Assembly (NCBI GenBank): GCA_027575765.1
Contig: JANBPT010000298.1
Span: 1 to 46,706 of the forward strand
Length of the DNA: 46,706 nucleotides
Reading direction: 5' to 3'
Origin: Tieghemiomyces parasiticus
Lineage: Eukaryota > Kickxellomycota > Dimargaritomycetes > Dimargaritales > Dimargaritaceae
Shown here in pieces: positions 30,052-41,053 of the stretch; position 1 is the first letter of the stretch, and the number at the start of each line of letters is the position of its first letter. The position numbers and the translations under genes are program-made. The notes below the pieces were generated by a model. The model made no database searches, was not told the DNA's origin, and worked only from the letters and a program-made list of their open reading frames with translations.

Positions 30052-31343
30052 CAGGTGCCTCCAATTATCGTGAGGATTTCTAAGTCAAATTAGTTTTATT
30101 CAATATAGCTGCCACCACTCTGTACCACTCGGCGAGCCCTTTCTATCCATCTATCAAAACAGGCACTATAGTCATTTGGCTGGAGTCTGACTAACTGCAA
30201 TTGCCAAGTGTCCACAACTTGCCTCCAGTGTGCTGAACTTCTTGCCCCCCAGCCGCTGATTGATATCCCTAAACTGCCTGAAGTCACAGGGGGCTAGATC
30301 AGGACTGTAGGGAGGGGCTGGCAGAAGTTTGAGTTTAGAGGTGGAAAGGTAGGCCTTGGTAGCTGCAGCGCAGTATGCTAATGCATTGTCATGGTAGAGC
30401 TGTAGAGGGTAGTGGTCCAGACTTCCACGTGCCTCCACCCAGGCCTGGACCATGGACTCCAGCCCATACTCTACATAGAGTTCGGCGGAGACCTCGACGC
30501 CAGGGGGCTTGACACTCAGGTGTAATAGGTCACGCCTGGTAAACTAAATTGTCAGTATCACCTTGGGTGTGGTATGACCTTGGCCGGGCTTCCGTTGGGA
30601 CAAGGTCACCTTTAGGAAACCATCTCCGGCGATTGGTGCCAGCAGGGGGGATCATAAAGGTACACCCAAGTCTCCTCACTTGTAAATATGGAGCCCAGCA
30701 GGTAGTCACTGGCCCCATTAAACTCCACCAGGAACTCGGTAGCATAACATACCTACTGGTGGAGCTGCTCATTGGTGAGGCTGTGGGGGAACCCGACAAT
30801 TGATATAGCTGTGTAACCCCAGATCCCTGCACAAGACATTGTGCATAGTAGTAGGGGAAGGGTGACAGGCATGGCCTAGTTTGTCAGCAGTCAGTTTAGG
30901 ACCATCCTCCAACGTTTCCAGAAGTATGGCCTCGTAAAGTTTGCTAATGGTATCTGACGGGCGGCCAGATCAAGCCTCATAATCAAAGGGGTAGTGAGCG
31001 GGTACGAAAGCAAGCTAACCACATGTAGCTGGTGGCACGACTAGTTAAAGTCAAGCCCTCTGTCACTTAGTTCAAGTACAATTTAATCTTCTCTGTGGCC
31101 CTTGGAATAAAAATTATCAATGAGCACTCACATATCACACTTAGGAAAGTAGGGCGGGGCAGGGGGGTGGAACTTTGGAAGTTGACATGATCGAGAGATT
31201 AAAACGCAAGTTGTGAAGTGAGAAATGGCCCAATCCTAAAATGGTTTATATCATTCGAGTCCTTGCCCATAACGCCTCTGAGGGTCATCCACAGTACCAT
31301 TATCTGAGACCCTAAGCTTTGATTGCCCAAAGTATATGGTACC
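30052..31343 (-). mobile_element. Mariner (DD34D) element, second copy, degenerate
   Basis: The element spans about 1.29 kb, a normal mariner length. It begins with TA at 30050-30051 and the terminal repeat CAGGTGCCTCCAATTATCG. The other terminal repeat, near 31318-31343, is strongly decayed. The minus strand carries transposase pieces: WVYLYDPP near 30,650, and YHDNA followed by PPYSPDLAPCDF at 30,330-30,420 with exactly 34 residues between the two Asp residues, the DD34D mark of mariner. The last piece, CFDRWIERARRVVQSGGSYIE, is at 30,099-30,160. Frameshifts and stops separate these pieces, so it is inactive. It is about 75% similar by eye to 18953-20157 and lacks the 402-bp repeat. Confidence 0.85.
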
Positions 31344-32728
31344 GCCTATAGTATCTATAAAGTAATCGAAGCCCATGGTAAGATTCATTAGTCGAAAGAA
31401 CCCCAAAAAAGACGAAATGAACCTACAAAAAGGCAGCAGGCCACACGCACTGTAAAATAATGAAACGTGTAAATGATACATAGAAGAGAGAGGCTTGAGT
31501 GATTCGGAACCCTTGGAGTCATCTGGCCGAAGTCATCCAGTGACTATTTGAGCAACGATTTTTGATTTGATCTGTCTGCTTAGCTTTAGGAACTATTGCC
31601 AACCAAAGTCCAACGGTTGCTGGACGGCCTCTGGTTTAAAGTGTAAAGCCATGTCGGTAGCTGCAAGGAAGGTTAGCAACAAAAGAGCCTAGCAGTGTAT
31701 CTGACAGCTTGTCAGGCACCACTGGTGACATGGAAAGGATGAAGGGAGGATGCGGGCAACTTGAGAGGCGGAGAGCATGACCAATGGGTACCACAAGGTG
31801 CGGCATCTATTCTACTCATGCCCTGCGTACTATTAAAAATGTCAAAGGAAGTAGTATCCCCAAGTGAAGATGGGCAGGCGTAAATTTTGCCTTTTCTTCC
31901 CTTTCTGATCGACAATGGTCTGTAACCGAACGTGGCGAGTGGACCAGGTATTCATAGTAGAAGCGAGTAGGCATATCAGAGCAAAAGTACGTTTATTAGT
32001 TGCAAAGCCAACGAGCCGCGGAGGAGGCCCGCCACTTAAGTCTTAAATACTGAAATAACACGTTAACATAACGTGGGTCGCCACCCAAGGGGAGGATGCC
32101 AGCTGCTATCATTAGCGGTGCCAGAAGGTGAGCGTGCGTGGTCAGCCTTCCGCCATTGGTTGGAAAGGCCGCAGTAGTTTCTGCCAGTGCCGAGCCGCCA
32201 GCGGCCTTCCTTCCGGTTACAAGCCCAAGTATCCAAACTACTGTAGCAATCCAGGTGGGCACTTGAGACCAACTAGCAGATGAGCTGGTGCGGCATCATC
32301 CATAGTGATTGGCCTCTACGACAAGGTATGCGTGTTTGCGGATGGGAAAGTGCGCTTGTCGGTCACAGGAACGCCCAGGAATGGTGGCAAATCAAGCCAG
32401 ATGTGGCGGAGTACGGCCTTCGTTGATCCGCATATGGTTACCAGGAACTGCTGGGCGGGCACGTACCTCCCGCTAACCCTTGACAACCAACGTATCATCC
32501 CGTTGCCTGCAGTGGATAGAATAGATCGGTGCGGGCGCAATTCCTGTGATCTTTTTCGCGAGGATAAACCAGCATACATTCTTGGAACCAGCCCCTCACC
32601 TCTCGTTACCACTTCAGTTATCTTCCCGTCCATCTCACCTATCCGGCCCTAAACAGAGGATTTATATATATATTTAATACTGTCTACATTCTTACCCTGC
32701 CATTATCACCAAGTGTCTTGTGTCCAAC
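31344..32728. other. Spacer upstream of cytochrome P450, with unassigned open frames
   Basis: Two stretches stay open without a clear start. The minus-strand frame 31996-32262 (starting GTG) has two hydrophobic segments, and 32305-32652 is open on both strands (minus ATG at 32633). They could be exons of an unrecognised gene or chance. 32656-32676 is T/A-alternating DNA just upstream of the P450 start and could act as its TATA region. Confidence 0.35.
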
Positions 32729-35156
32729 ATGACTGAACTCACCTTCTCAGTGTTAAGTACCCTACTTGCCACTCCTGGTCTCTGGAGTACTCTCTATTTG
32801 CTGGCTTTAGCGCTCTTCACCAAGTGGCTAATCAAGGTAGGAAACCCCACGCCTTCTCTTGGTGCAAGAACCCCTCATCAGCTCGGTCCGGCGCCTACTG
32901 GCTCAGACGTATGAATCCCTCCTTCTCCCTAAGATCAGGAGGAAAGTCAGTACATTGAGGGCCAGAATTGGGGGGAATGTGTGGGCTACCATATCGAGAC
33001 TTACCCCAGGCTGCAAAGATAACATCACAAGGAACCAGCCATCTCCATTTCGCATGAGCGGTGTTTTCTAGATGCGCAACCTCCCTTAACCACTCTCCGT
33101 TGATAATTAATACACCCATGGCCACACTCTAGACGGTCTACAAATGGCTCTTTTCGCCCCTGGCCAAATTGCCGGGACCCTGGCACATGGGGATCGGTGA
33201 CTTCGACCTGTACTACCGGGACCTGACGGCGAAGAGTTTCGAACTGACCCACCAACGGCACCTCAAGTACGGTCCGATCTTCCGTTTAGGTACGTACACG
33301 TTGATCAGGTCAAGTTGACCGGGTATTTACATTGTAGTATAGAGTACTTATGAGGTAGCTTCTCATGTAGTAAACCTATATTAACGGTTTTCCGCGGCGG
33401 ACCTCCTATGCTACCACTACATGTTTCCCGTATTATAAATGGCAGGGCCCGAGTCGGTCAGCATCTGCGACGGCAAATTTGCCAAGGAAATCTTATCCAG
33501 TCACAGGTTCCGTAAGCCCAAGGAAATCTACAGTCACGTTTTTCAGGTCTTTCTCCCAAATATCTTCACCACCGCTGACCCGGACTTCCACCGCCAACGC
33601 AAGGGCTTGCTGGCCCCGGTCTTTACCTGGGCAAACATGCTTCGTATTGAGGGCACCGTGATCGAAACTGGGATTCGTCCCTTGCTGGCCAAGTTCCACC
33701 GGATTGCCCGAGCTAACGCAGCTGACATGTCGGGGAAGCCGGTGGCTGTGGTTAACCTCTACAGGGAGTTCACAAACTTGACCTTCGTAAGTAGTCCAAT
33801 TATTATATTTTCGTTGTTACCTGTACACTCCAAGCGTGTTCTTTTTCCCCCCCCGCCCCTCATCCCCACTTCACTTCGTTATTGATAATTTCTTAGGTAG
33901 GATTTATTGTGAAATTGCAGAAGTCTCCTCGCCAAGCTACACTAACCTATTCATCACCCTATCCAACTCGCCTCTTTGCAATGTATTCCACCGACACCAT
34001 CATTGTCTACCAGGATATCACCGGGCGGCTCACATTTGGTCGGTCCTTCAACACCATCAACGCCGACGCCAACCAGGAAGTCTTTGACTGGTTCTCCGGT
34101 TACTTTTACTACGTTGCCATTACCCGCATCTTCCCCTTTCTCAACAACCGTCCCATGCCGCTCCTCCCGCCCGTCCAGCGTGGGTACATTGGTCGCCGCG
34201 GTATTGTCAACCTTGCCATCACCACCGTCCGTGAGCGGCTTGACTACCTCAAGGAACTCGACCATGCCTACCCGGATCGCGAGGCCGCCGCTATCGCTGG
34301 AAAGGTCCCTCACGATATCCTGCAGCTGATGATTGACGCCCGAGATAACGTGGCTGATACCAGCGCGGACAAGGCACCACTGCACCTGAATGACTCGAGT
34401 GCTGGACCACTGAAGATGGGCGAGGGCCGTTGTCTATCACCCGAAGAACTGGCCAGCGAATCCTTGGTTCAAATGGTGGCGGGGACCGAAACCACCAGCA
34501 GTGCCTTAAGCTGGGTAGTGTATGCCCTTCTAAGCCATCCGCATCACTACCAACGCCTGGTGGATGAGGTGCTCACCGCGTTCCCTCTCCCCGTGGACGC
34601 AACATCGGATAATGTCGACATCATCCGTACCGACTCTATCAAGGCCCGTCTACCTTTCCTTGACGCCGTCATCCAGGAAACCCTTCGGTACTACCCGTCG
34701 GCCTCCACATCCATCCCGCGCGTCATTCCTGAGGGTGGGCTGGACTATGGTGGCTACCACGTTCCTGCCGGGTACTATGTCAATATCCCGCTCTACGCCA
34801 CTAACCGCGATCCGCAGCTTTGGAGTCGCCCGGAGGAATTCATACCCGAACGCTGGCTAGTCCCTGTTCATCGGCCAGGCCATGACAGTGGCAGTGGCGC
34901 GACAGCAATGGACCCCGGTGTCAAAATCGGAATTATGACGTTCCTTTCCGGCCCCCGGGGCTGTCTCGGTCGCAACCTTGCCCTCATGGAGTTACAGCTG
35001 ACCTTGGCTAATCTCATCCGCCAGTTTAACTGGGAGTTTGCCGACCCTGCCAATTCGATGCTAAACCCTGTAGAGTACATCACACTGCGGCCAGAGAGCA
35101 AGGAACTACTAGTTACACTTATGCCGCGGATGGGACACGGACACCATTGGTATTAA
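32729..35156 (+). CDS. Cytochrome P450 monooxygenase, four exons
   Basis: Exons 32729-32836, 33133-33289, 33446-33786 and 34014-35156 join in frame (donors GTAGGA, GTACGT, GTAAGT; acceptors TAG, CAG, CAG) to give 582 residues. The protein is an ER-anchored haem monooxygenase. Seen: an N-terminal anchor (about residues 17-35), the proline hinge LPGPW (about 50), helix I GTETTSS (about 357), the ExxR motif ETLR (about 424), PERW, and the haem-binding loop FLSGPRGCLGR with the iron-ligand Cys at about 519. All key residues are present, so it should be active. The first exon encodes just the anchor. The fungal CYP family cannot be assigned by eye, and no terpene, polyketide or sterol gene neighbours it, so the substrate is unknown. 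Intron 3 contains a C10 tract. Confidence 0.88.
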
Positions 35157-35277
35157 ATTAGCGACTCTTTACTAAAAACGACCTTTGCCGAAAGGAAATA
35201 TGATAAGAGTTAATGATGAGAATGAATGATTCACAGGTATGGGTGAAAAAAAAATATTCGTAGACAATAAAAATATC

Positions 35278-35282
35278 AAAAA
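35278..35282 (-). terminator. RNA polymerase III terminator of tRNA-Thr
   Basis: A run of five T on the minus strand starts 12 bases after the 3' end of the tRNA gene. A second run of T follows a few bases later. Confidence 0.6.
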
Positions 35283-35293
35283 GATAATTTAAT

Positions 35294-35366
35294 TGCCGGA
35301 AGGCGGATTTGAACCACCGATCTTCTGTTTACAAGACAGACGCCTTAACCACTTAGCCATACCGGC
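35294..35366 (-). tRNA. tRNA-Thr (anticodon UGU)
   Basis: 73 nt fold into a standard cloverleaf. The acceptor stem GCCGGTA pairs with TTCCGGC, the D arm is GCTAAGTGGTTAAGGC (A box), the anticodon stem TCTGT/ACAGA holds the loop CTTGTAA with anticodon TGT, and the T arm GGTGG-TTCAAAT-CCGCC carries the B box. The discriminator base is A. No intron. Acceptor pair 6-67 is U-U rather than a Watson-Crick pair. It reads ACA codons and would be charged by the synthetase encoded at 9148-11376. Confidence 0.93.
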
Positions 35367-35369
35367 GGA

Positions 35370-36491
35370 TGAATTTAGTGGTTAATTTATTATATATATT
35401 CATTACATCATTCAACTTGTTTCTTTTAGTATGGCCTATCTTTATTTTTGACAATCCTCGTCTCCTACTCATCCGGAATACCTACCCTCCATTAATATTC
35501 TTGTTGGTTATTTTGAAGCTGCCATTCTCCCACGTTATATGTTTATCAATTGGAGGACCTCGGTGTACTCGGTATCAGATGTGTGCAGATCATCCGTCCT
35601 GGCCGATGTATTTAGATTATCGGTATTACAATGGACATTAAGCTTGAATTTTAATTTGGAGCTTTGCGCAGAAGGACCTTTCGCCCTTAAAAGGTTTTTA
35701 TCGCCTCCTCTGGCCTTCCTTAGCGGCACCCGAATTCGACACTTAGGGTTCGGTGTTGTTCCTTTTCGATTTAACCATCTGGGCATTATTCTTTTTAAAA
35801 ATAATATATATCTAATTATGGATCCACCACAAGCCAACCACTCGGTTGAACACTGCTACTGTCTGATTATGTTAAGGATGATGGACCGGAGGTTTATTTA
35901 TTTTTTGGCTAAACTCGCTTAATTAAACTGTTCGGGTCTTCCTTGTCAGCCCATGTGGGTCGTACCTGCCTTCCCTAAATTGAGACGAATATCCGAAGAC
36001 ATGAGAGACTATAGTGGATAGGCAGATAAAAAGAGAACGAGAGAGAGTGTGTGTGTGAGTGGGGTGGGATGTGACACACAGCGCTCCATTTAACATTTCC
36101 ACTTTTGGTTTGACATGTACGAGGTAGCCGGCCATAGTTCGGTTTTGGTGACGTGATAGTAGGGAAACGATAGTTAATTGCCGGTATAGACAGAAGCCAA
36201 AATGAAGGGTGGTACTCACTAGTTAGGCAGTACATGTCCGGATTTTTTAGTTAACGCAGAGTTGGGCCAGTGGGCTTAACTTTTCGCCCCAAACCTAAAC
36301 AACATTGTCGAACTTAGATCTCACCCACACACACACACACCCGTGGTCGCGCTGTGGCGTGGACTATTTAAAGCACGGCTGTCGCGCTACTAGGCCCTCA
36401 TCAAGCTTGCATTCGAACGGTTCAGTAAAGCTGTCATTATTGTCACTTGTAGCTTCTATTGCCTGTAACATACCGCCGACTAGCGACCCCG
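35370..36491. other. Spacer with two short dinucleotide repeats
   Basis: No gene is supported. A (GA)n(GT)n tract lies at about 36037-36058 and a (CA)n tract at about 36326-36340. Short ATG frames on both strands are not convincing. Confidence 0.5.
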
Positions 36492-36794
36492 ATGCAGTTT
36501 TCTATCAATTTTCGGTTTTGTATCGCCGGCGTGGCCCTTGTCGGTACATTGGTTACCTTGACGGGTTCCAGCACCACAGCCTCCCATCGGCTGGCCAGGG
36601 AGGCCGCAGTACGACTTCAACCCGGTCGGATTCTGATCCCGCCGTCAACATCAGGCCCGCACCAACGACTTCAGGTCAGTATGAACCACGGGTTTGACCC
36701 GCAAACCAAAGATTGGGAATCCCTGACCTGGCCCCAGGCCAAGGCCCGTGGAATTGTCCGCATGTTTGCGCCAGCTCCTGCGAGCAGAAAATGA
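36492..36794 (+). CDS. Possible small secreted protein, 100 residues
   Basis: The frame from the ATG at 36492 encodes 100 residues beginning MQFSINFRFCIAGVALVGTL. It has a short polar start, a hydrophobic core at about 9-24 and small residues after it, as in a signal peptide. The remainder, with DPQTKDWESLTWPQAKARG, is hydrophilic and has no known motif. No Cys is present after the leader. The only support is the leader and the intact frame, so it may be a chance ORF. Confidence 0.35.
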   Translation: MQFSINFRFCIAGVALVGTLVTLTGSSTTASHRLAREAAVRLQPGRILIPPSTSGPHQRLQVSMNHGFDPQTKDWESLTWPQAKARGIVRMFAPAPASRK

Positions 36795-37434
36795 TGAGGC
36801 GCGGTGCAGCTAGAACCCCGTGGTGGATACATTACAAAAGCTGATCGATTGCATTACAATAAACCTCTTACTAGCCACTGATGACTGCGTGATAATTACG
36901 GAGCGTGAGCCTCAAAGCATGGCTGTATTTACGAGACTGGAGTATACCCACACACGTACAAGTATAGATAAGTAAGAACGAGCGCGGGGTTGTAAGTAAA
37001 AAAAAGTTGTATAGTGAGAACCTGGGGTAAGTCAGATAGCAAAGTAGAAGGAGAAGAGAAGAAGGGAAGGGACAACGGCGTGAGCTGATGGTGGTGCAGG
37101 GGGGGGGGATAGATTACGACGCCAGAGGACTGACTAGGGAAGTACGGAGAACGGAAGGCGGAGAGAATAGGGAGAGGGAGGAAAGCGGACATGGTCCACA
37201 TGTAACGGAAGAGTCGTAAAAAAGAAACACAACTGAAGATGGGGCGAATCAAGGAAAAGGATGCTGTATGGAGAGGGAGAGAGAAGTAAGGAAGAGAGGA
37301 GGACGGACCTGGACAAGGGGGATAAGTGGACCAAGAGGACTACGGGAAAGGATTATTTAACCTCCGCTGCGAGGAGGGGGGGAGGAGAACGGTACGCCAG
37401 CGGACGGGCTACTTCGTGTGTACAGCGGGGTCGA
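36795..37434. other. Spacer downstream of the G-alpha gene
   Basis: Purine-rich on the plus strand from about 37,000 to 37,400, with a G9 run at 37100-37108. This is the 3' flank of the G-alpha gene. No gene was recognised. Confidence 0.5.
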
Positions 37435-38657
37435 TTACAACAGTCCGCAGTTGCGCAGATTGGCCTGGATGATAATGTCGTTAACGGCGGCCATGACGAA
37501 CTTGATCTGGTTGGTGTCGGTGGCGCAAGTGAAATGGGTGTACACCTGCTTGGTGTCCGACTGGTTGAGGGATACGAAGCGCTTGTGGAGGTAGTCGCAG
37601 GCCAGATCGTAGTTGGCACCACCCTCGTAGTCCGGGAAGTAGTACTTGAGTGGGGACTTGGGTAGTTTATCCCGGAAAATATCAATCTTATTGAGGAACA
37701 GGATGATGGAGGTGCGGACGAACCAGCGCGAATTACAAATGGAATCAAAGAGGGTCAGGGCCTCCTGCATTCGGTTCACCGTCTCATCCTCGATGAGCAC
37801 CTGGTCGTATTCGCTGATAGCCACCAGGAAGAGGATGGCGGTCACGTTCTCGAAGCAGTGGATCCACTTCTTGCGCTCGGAGCGCTGGCCGCCCACGTCC
37901 AGCATGCGGTAGGTAAGCTCGCCGACCATAAAGGTGGTCTCAGTGATACCCGTGGTCTTGACGCGCGACCGGAGGACGTCTTGATCGGTCGGAACGTAGT
38001 CGGGTCGACCAATGCGGTCCATGGCTTCGAAGTAATAGGTAGCCGAGTCGTTGAGCTGGAACTCACGGGACCGGGCCACGCAGGCCCGCACGCCCTCGTC
38101 ACGCCACAGCGAAGTGATGGCGGCCACCACCTCGCGGGGCATCACGTCGTCCTCAAACTGACTGGGGAGGCCCAGAACGACCGACACGTGTTGACCGTTG
38201 GCGGGGTTGGCCAGCGGGATCTGCATGTTCTCCATGGCCTCGACAATGACGCGCATGGATTGCACAATGTTGGAGAAGATAATTTCCTTGAACGAGGACC
38301 GCTCCTCGCGGGAGTAGCCGCCGTCGTGGATCAGCTTCATCTGTTTGAGGATGGTACTCTTGCCGGACTCGCCAGCACCTGTTTAGGAGGGGGAAGGGGT
38401 TACATTGCAGCAGGGATCAGAGGTTAATCATTGGGCGGCCAGAGATAGCAAATGGTGGATGCGATTGGTCTGCACGGCTCGCTCTGTCCGCGGGACAGCG
38501 GAGCGGTCGCCGTCAGCTGCGAGAATATCCATTACGTACCCAGGAGGAGCATCTTGACCTCGTTGCGCATGGTCAGACGGTCACGCTTGAGCTGGTTCTC
38601 AATTTCTTCGTTCTGCCGCTTCCCTTCGAGATCTTCTTGGCTCATGCAGCAACCCAT
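37435..38657 (-). CDS. Heterotrimeric G-protein alpha subunit, Gi class
   Basis: Exons 38540-38657 and 37435-38378 join inside the P-loop glycine codon (donor GTACGT, acceptor AACAG) to give 353 residues, the family's usual length. The protein relays signals from membrane receptors by binding GTP. Seen: MGCC at the start (Gly2 for myristoylation, Cys3/Cys4 for palmitoylation), P-loop GAGESGKST (40-48), switch I RVKTTGI (about 178), switch II DVGGQRSERKKW (about 200), NKID (about 269), TCAT (about 324) and the end NLRNCGLL. The Cys four residues from the end is the one that marks the Gi class. All nucleotide-binding residues look intact. It belongs to fungal group I (FadA/CPG-1/Gpa1-like). Upstream DNA to about 39.4 kb is G+C-rich with no clear TATA. 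Confidence 0.95.
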
Positions 38658-40840
38658 GGCGGAGTATGGCGAGGGTGGAATCTAGGTGGGGATGTGGAAA
38701 GGCGGGGGCTCTAGATCGTGAGGATGCGGAGTGAAATAGCGATGGGGGCAGCGGTCGTGGTTAGTATGTGGTCTTCACGGTCCAGGAGCCTTCCCTCGGG
38801 CAACGGGGGTGTGAGTGGTAGGCCTAGCGAGAGGGGAAAAGCGAGGCGTCGTGCAACCAGGGGGAGGGAGGATACAACCTCCTCCTTATCCTGCTAGCAG
38901 CGTAGCGGCGCACGCCACACTAATAATGATTCGGGGGAAAAAGAACCCAGAAGACCAGGATAGGTTCCGCGACCCGAAGCAGGCGGTCTAGAATAGCCTA
39001 CTAGGTATTTATGCGGGGTAGGACCGGGAGGCAGCCCGCTCGGAGTGACCAAGCCAGACAGCACGACACCGCGCAGTAGTTAGCATACCGTATATTCTTT
39101 GAATCTCTACTATAAGTGAGGGCCGGGGGGCAAAGCTACGCGTCCACGTCAGAGGAGCGGTGGTATAAGGGGGCGGAGTACGCGTTGGTATGAAGTAAGG
39201 GGCGGCCAGCACGGTGAGTCGGTAAGCGTCAGAAGGCGAAAGACCGAGACACTGGGGGGATGAACGGCGCGGGATGATGGGCAGACGGATGCAAAAGTGG
39301 AGATGCGAGGCGAGAGAATCAACTCCCGTGGAAAAAATAGGCACGTTGTCGGCGAAGGCGTGGAGGCGTGTTGGCGGCCGTTAAGGAAAGGATGGGGGCG
39401 GCCAGGTCGGTAAGGGTGGAGAAAGAATGAGATGGTGGCTGGGGTTGGCCCTTTCAGGGCAGCAACGGCGGTGCGTGGGCGGGCGAGGAGTGGAAGTACG
39501 AGAAGCCCCAGGGACGCCGGTGTGAAAAGGTATTAAGCGGGATAGGGAAGGGACAGAACAAGTAGCAGCGCGGGGGGCCGACAAATAGCAGCACAGGGTA
39601 ACTAGAAGTCCGAAGCGCGGCTGGCGAGTGGGAAGTAACTGATGGCAGCCGGGGAACCAGTGACAAGGTGGGAGCGGAGACGACAAGAAAGAAAAGGCGG
39701 GCCATCCCTCCGAGTGAGAGCGGCTGGAGAACACCCGAAGGGGCGCACGTCCGGGGTAGGAAAAAGGCGGTAGGAATTGAGCAACCGTGAGCAGCAGAGA
39801 GGGCTCCCATTAAGGGCTTCGGAACGACTATTGCGAAATTCAAGCACCCTTCGTAGTGAATGAAGGAATCGTGGAGTATCCGACCATCCGGCACACCTGC
39901 AGGGCGTCCGTCGGGGACGAAGCCTGGTGGTGAGGACGGGGTGGCTGCAGCATCTACAGGCCTCTGGCCATGCCCATCAACACCGTCACCGCCGCCACCC
40001 TCTAGAAGCCCTTGTTCTTCAGCAACGTGGTGAGATGAGATGGAAAAAAACTGAGGGCGGATAGCATGGCCGTGGTGGTACCAGGAGGGGCCGAGGCGTC
40101 GTTGCACCACAGGTCCATAACTGGAGGGGATAACCTGTAGGGATGTACCACCCTAGCACACCTTCCCTCTCCTCTTGCCCTACCTTCTACCACGAGCTAA
40201 ACCTTCACGGCTTCCTACTCCGCGTGCTACCCACCCCCCAACCCAGCCAACAGGAGAGCATTGTCCACACATGTCCCCCCGCCGTAGCAACCTTGGAACA
40301 CAGACGGTAGACATTGGGGCACCGAACGCCGAACCACGGTAACCCAAGGCCATAGACACCATGTTGGTAATGGAAGGCGGGGCGGGCCAACCAAGTGACC
40401 GCCTTACTTCAGGTGTCTGCCACTAAAAAAAACCACCATCCATTCAACAGCAACCTCCCCAGGTGGAGTCGCTCGGGCAGTAGGGATGTGCAGAGGATAA
40501 TAGGCAACGCGACGTAAATGGCGACGAGTGCGTGGCGACAATCCTCCTCCTCCCACCTCCCTATCCGAGCCCAGTTGCTCAGCCAGGGGACCGACACCCC
40601 CGCCCATCCCACTCGCCGACCAATTTCTTATCCCTCACTACTTCAGGGTTTCACTATAACTGTTCACCCACTCTCTCTTCATCCTCACCCTTCATACAAT
40701 TGTGGGACGATTTTCAGGCGAGCGGTGATGTTCACAGCCACATAAGTTAGGTCGACGGATCTTCCTCAGCTGAGCAGTCTTCCACCTCAGTAGCCGCCCA
40801 CTCTACACCATTCGCTCTCCAACACTTACTACGCCGGACC
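38658..40840. other. Spacer upstream of G-alpha
   Basis: About 2.2 kb with no gene I can support. Long minus-strand frames at 39381-40110 overlap one another in different frames and have low-complexity composition, so they look like by-products of base skew. Confidence 0.5.
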
Positions 40841-41053
40841 ATGGTGGGCCATCCCATCGTCCTTATTACCTTCCTCCATGCAACACAATTCCATACTCAA
40901 CCTCTACCTTCGGTGCATCCGGCCTGCAGGCAAGCTTGGGTAGCCGTGGGTACCATTACTGACCTGCGGGCCACCCCTCAGTTACCCGCACACACTGCTG
41001 AAAATGCCCTCATTGAGCTTACTCTACAGACGAAAGTTTGTTCGTGGGTCTAA
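40841..41053 (+). CDS. Possible small ORF, 70 residues, unknown
   Basis: An ATG in a strong context (GACCATGG) follows a pyrimidine-rich leader like those of the conserved genes in this window. The 70-residue product ends NALIELTLQTKVCSWV. The part from QAWVAVGTITDLRATPQL onward looks protein-like, but no family is recognised. It could be one exon of a longer gene. Confidence 0.25.
   Translation: MVGHPIVLITFLHATQFHTQPLPSVHPACRQAWVAVGTITDLRATPQLPAHTAENALIELTLQTKVCSWV

Noticed and set aside
31251..31481. A minus-strand ATG frame with hydrophobic start, considered as a first exon for the orphan gene.
   Set aside because: It overlaps the decayed mariner end and I found no fitting donor/acceptor pair across the element.
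37858..38427. A 189-codon plus-strand frame opposite the G-alpha gene.
   Set aside because: It is antisense to exon 2 and crosses the intron of a well-defined gene.
39454..40110. A 218-codon minus-strand frame upstream of G-alpha.
   Set aside because: Composition is low-complexity, overlapping frames are equally open, and there is no motif or convincing leader.
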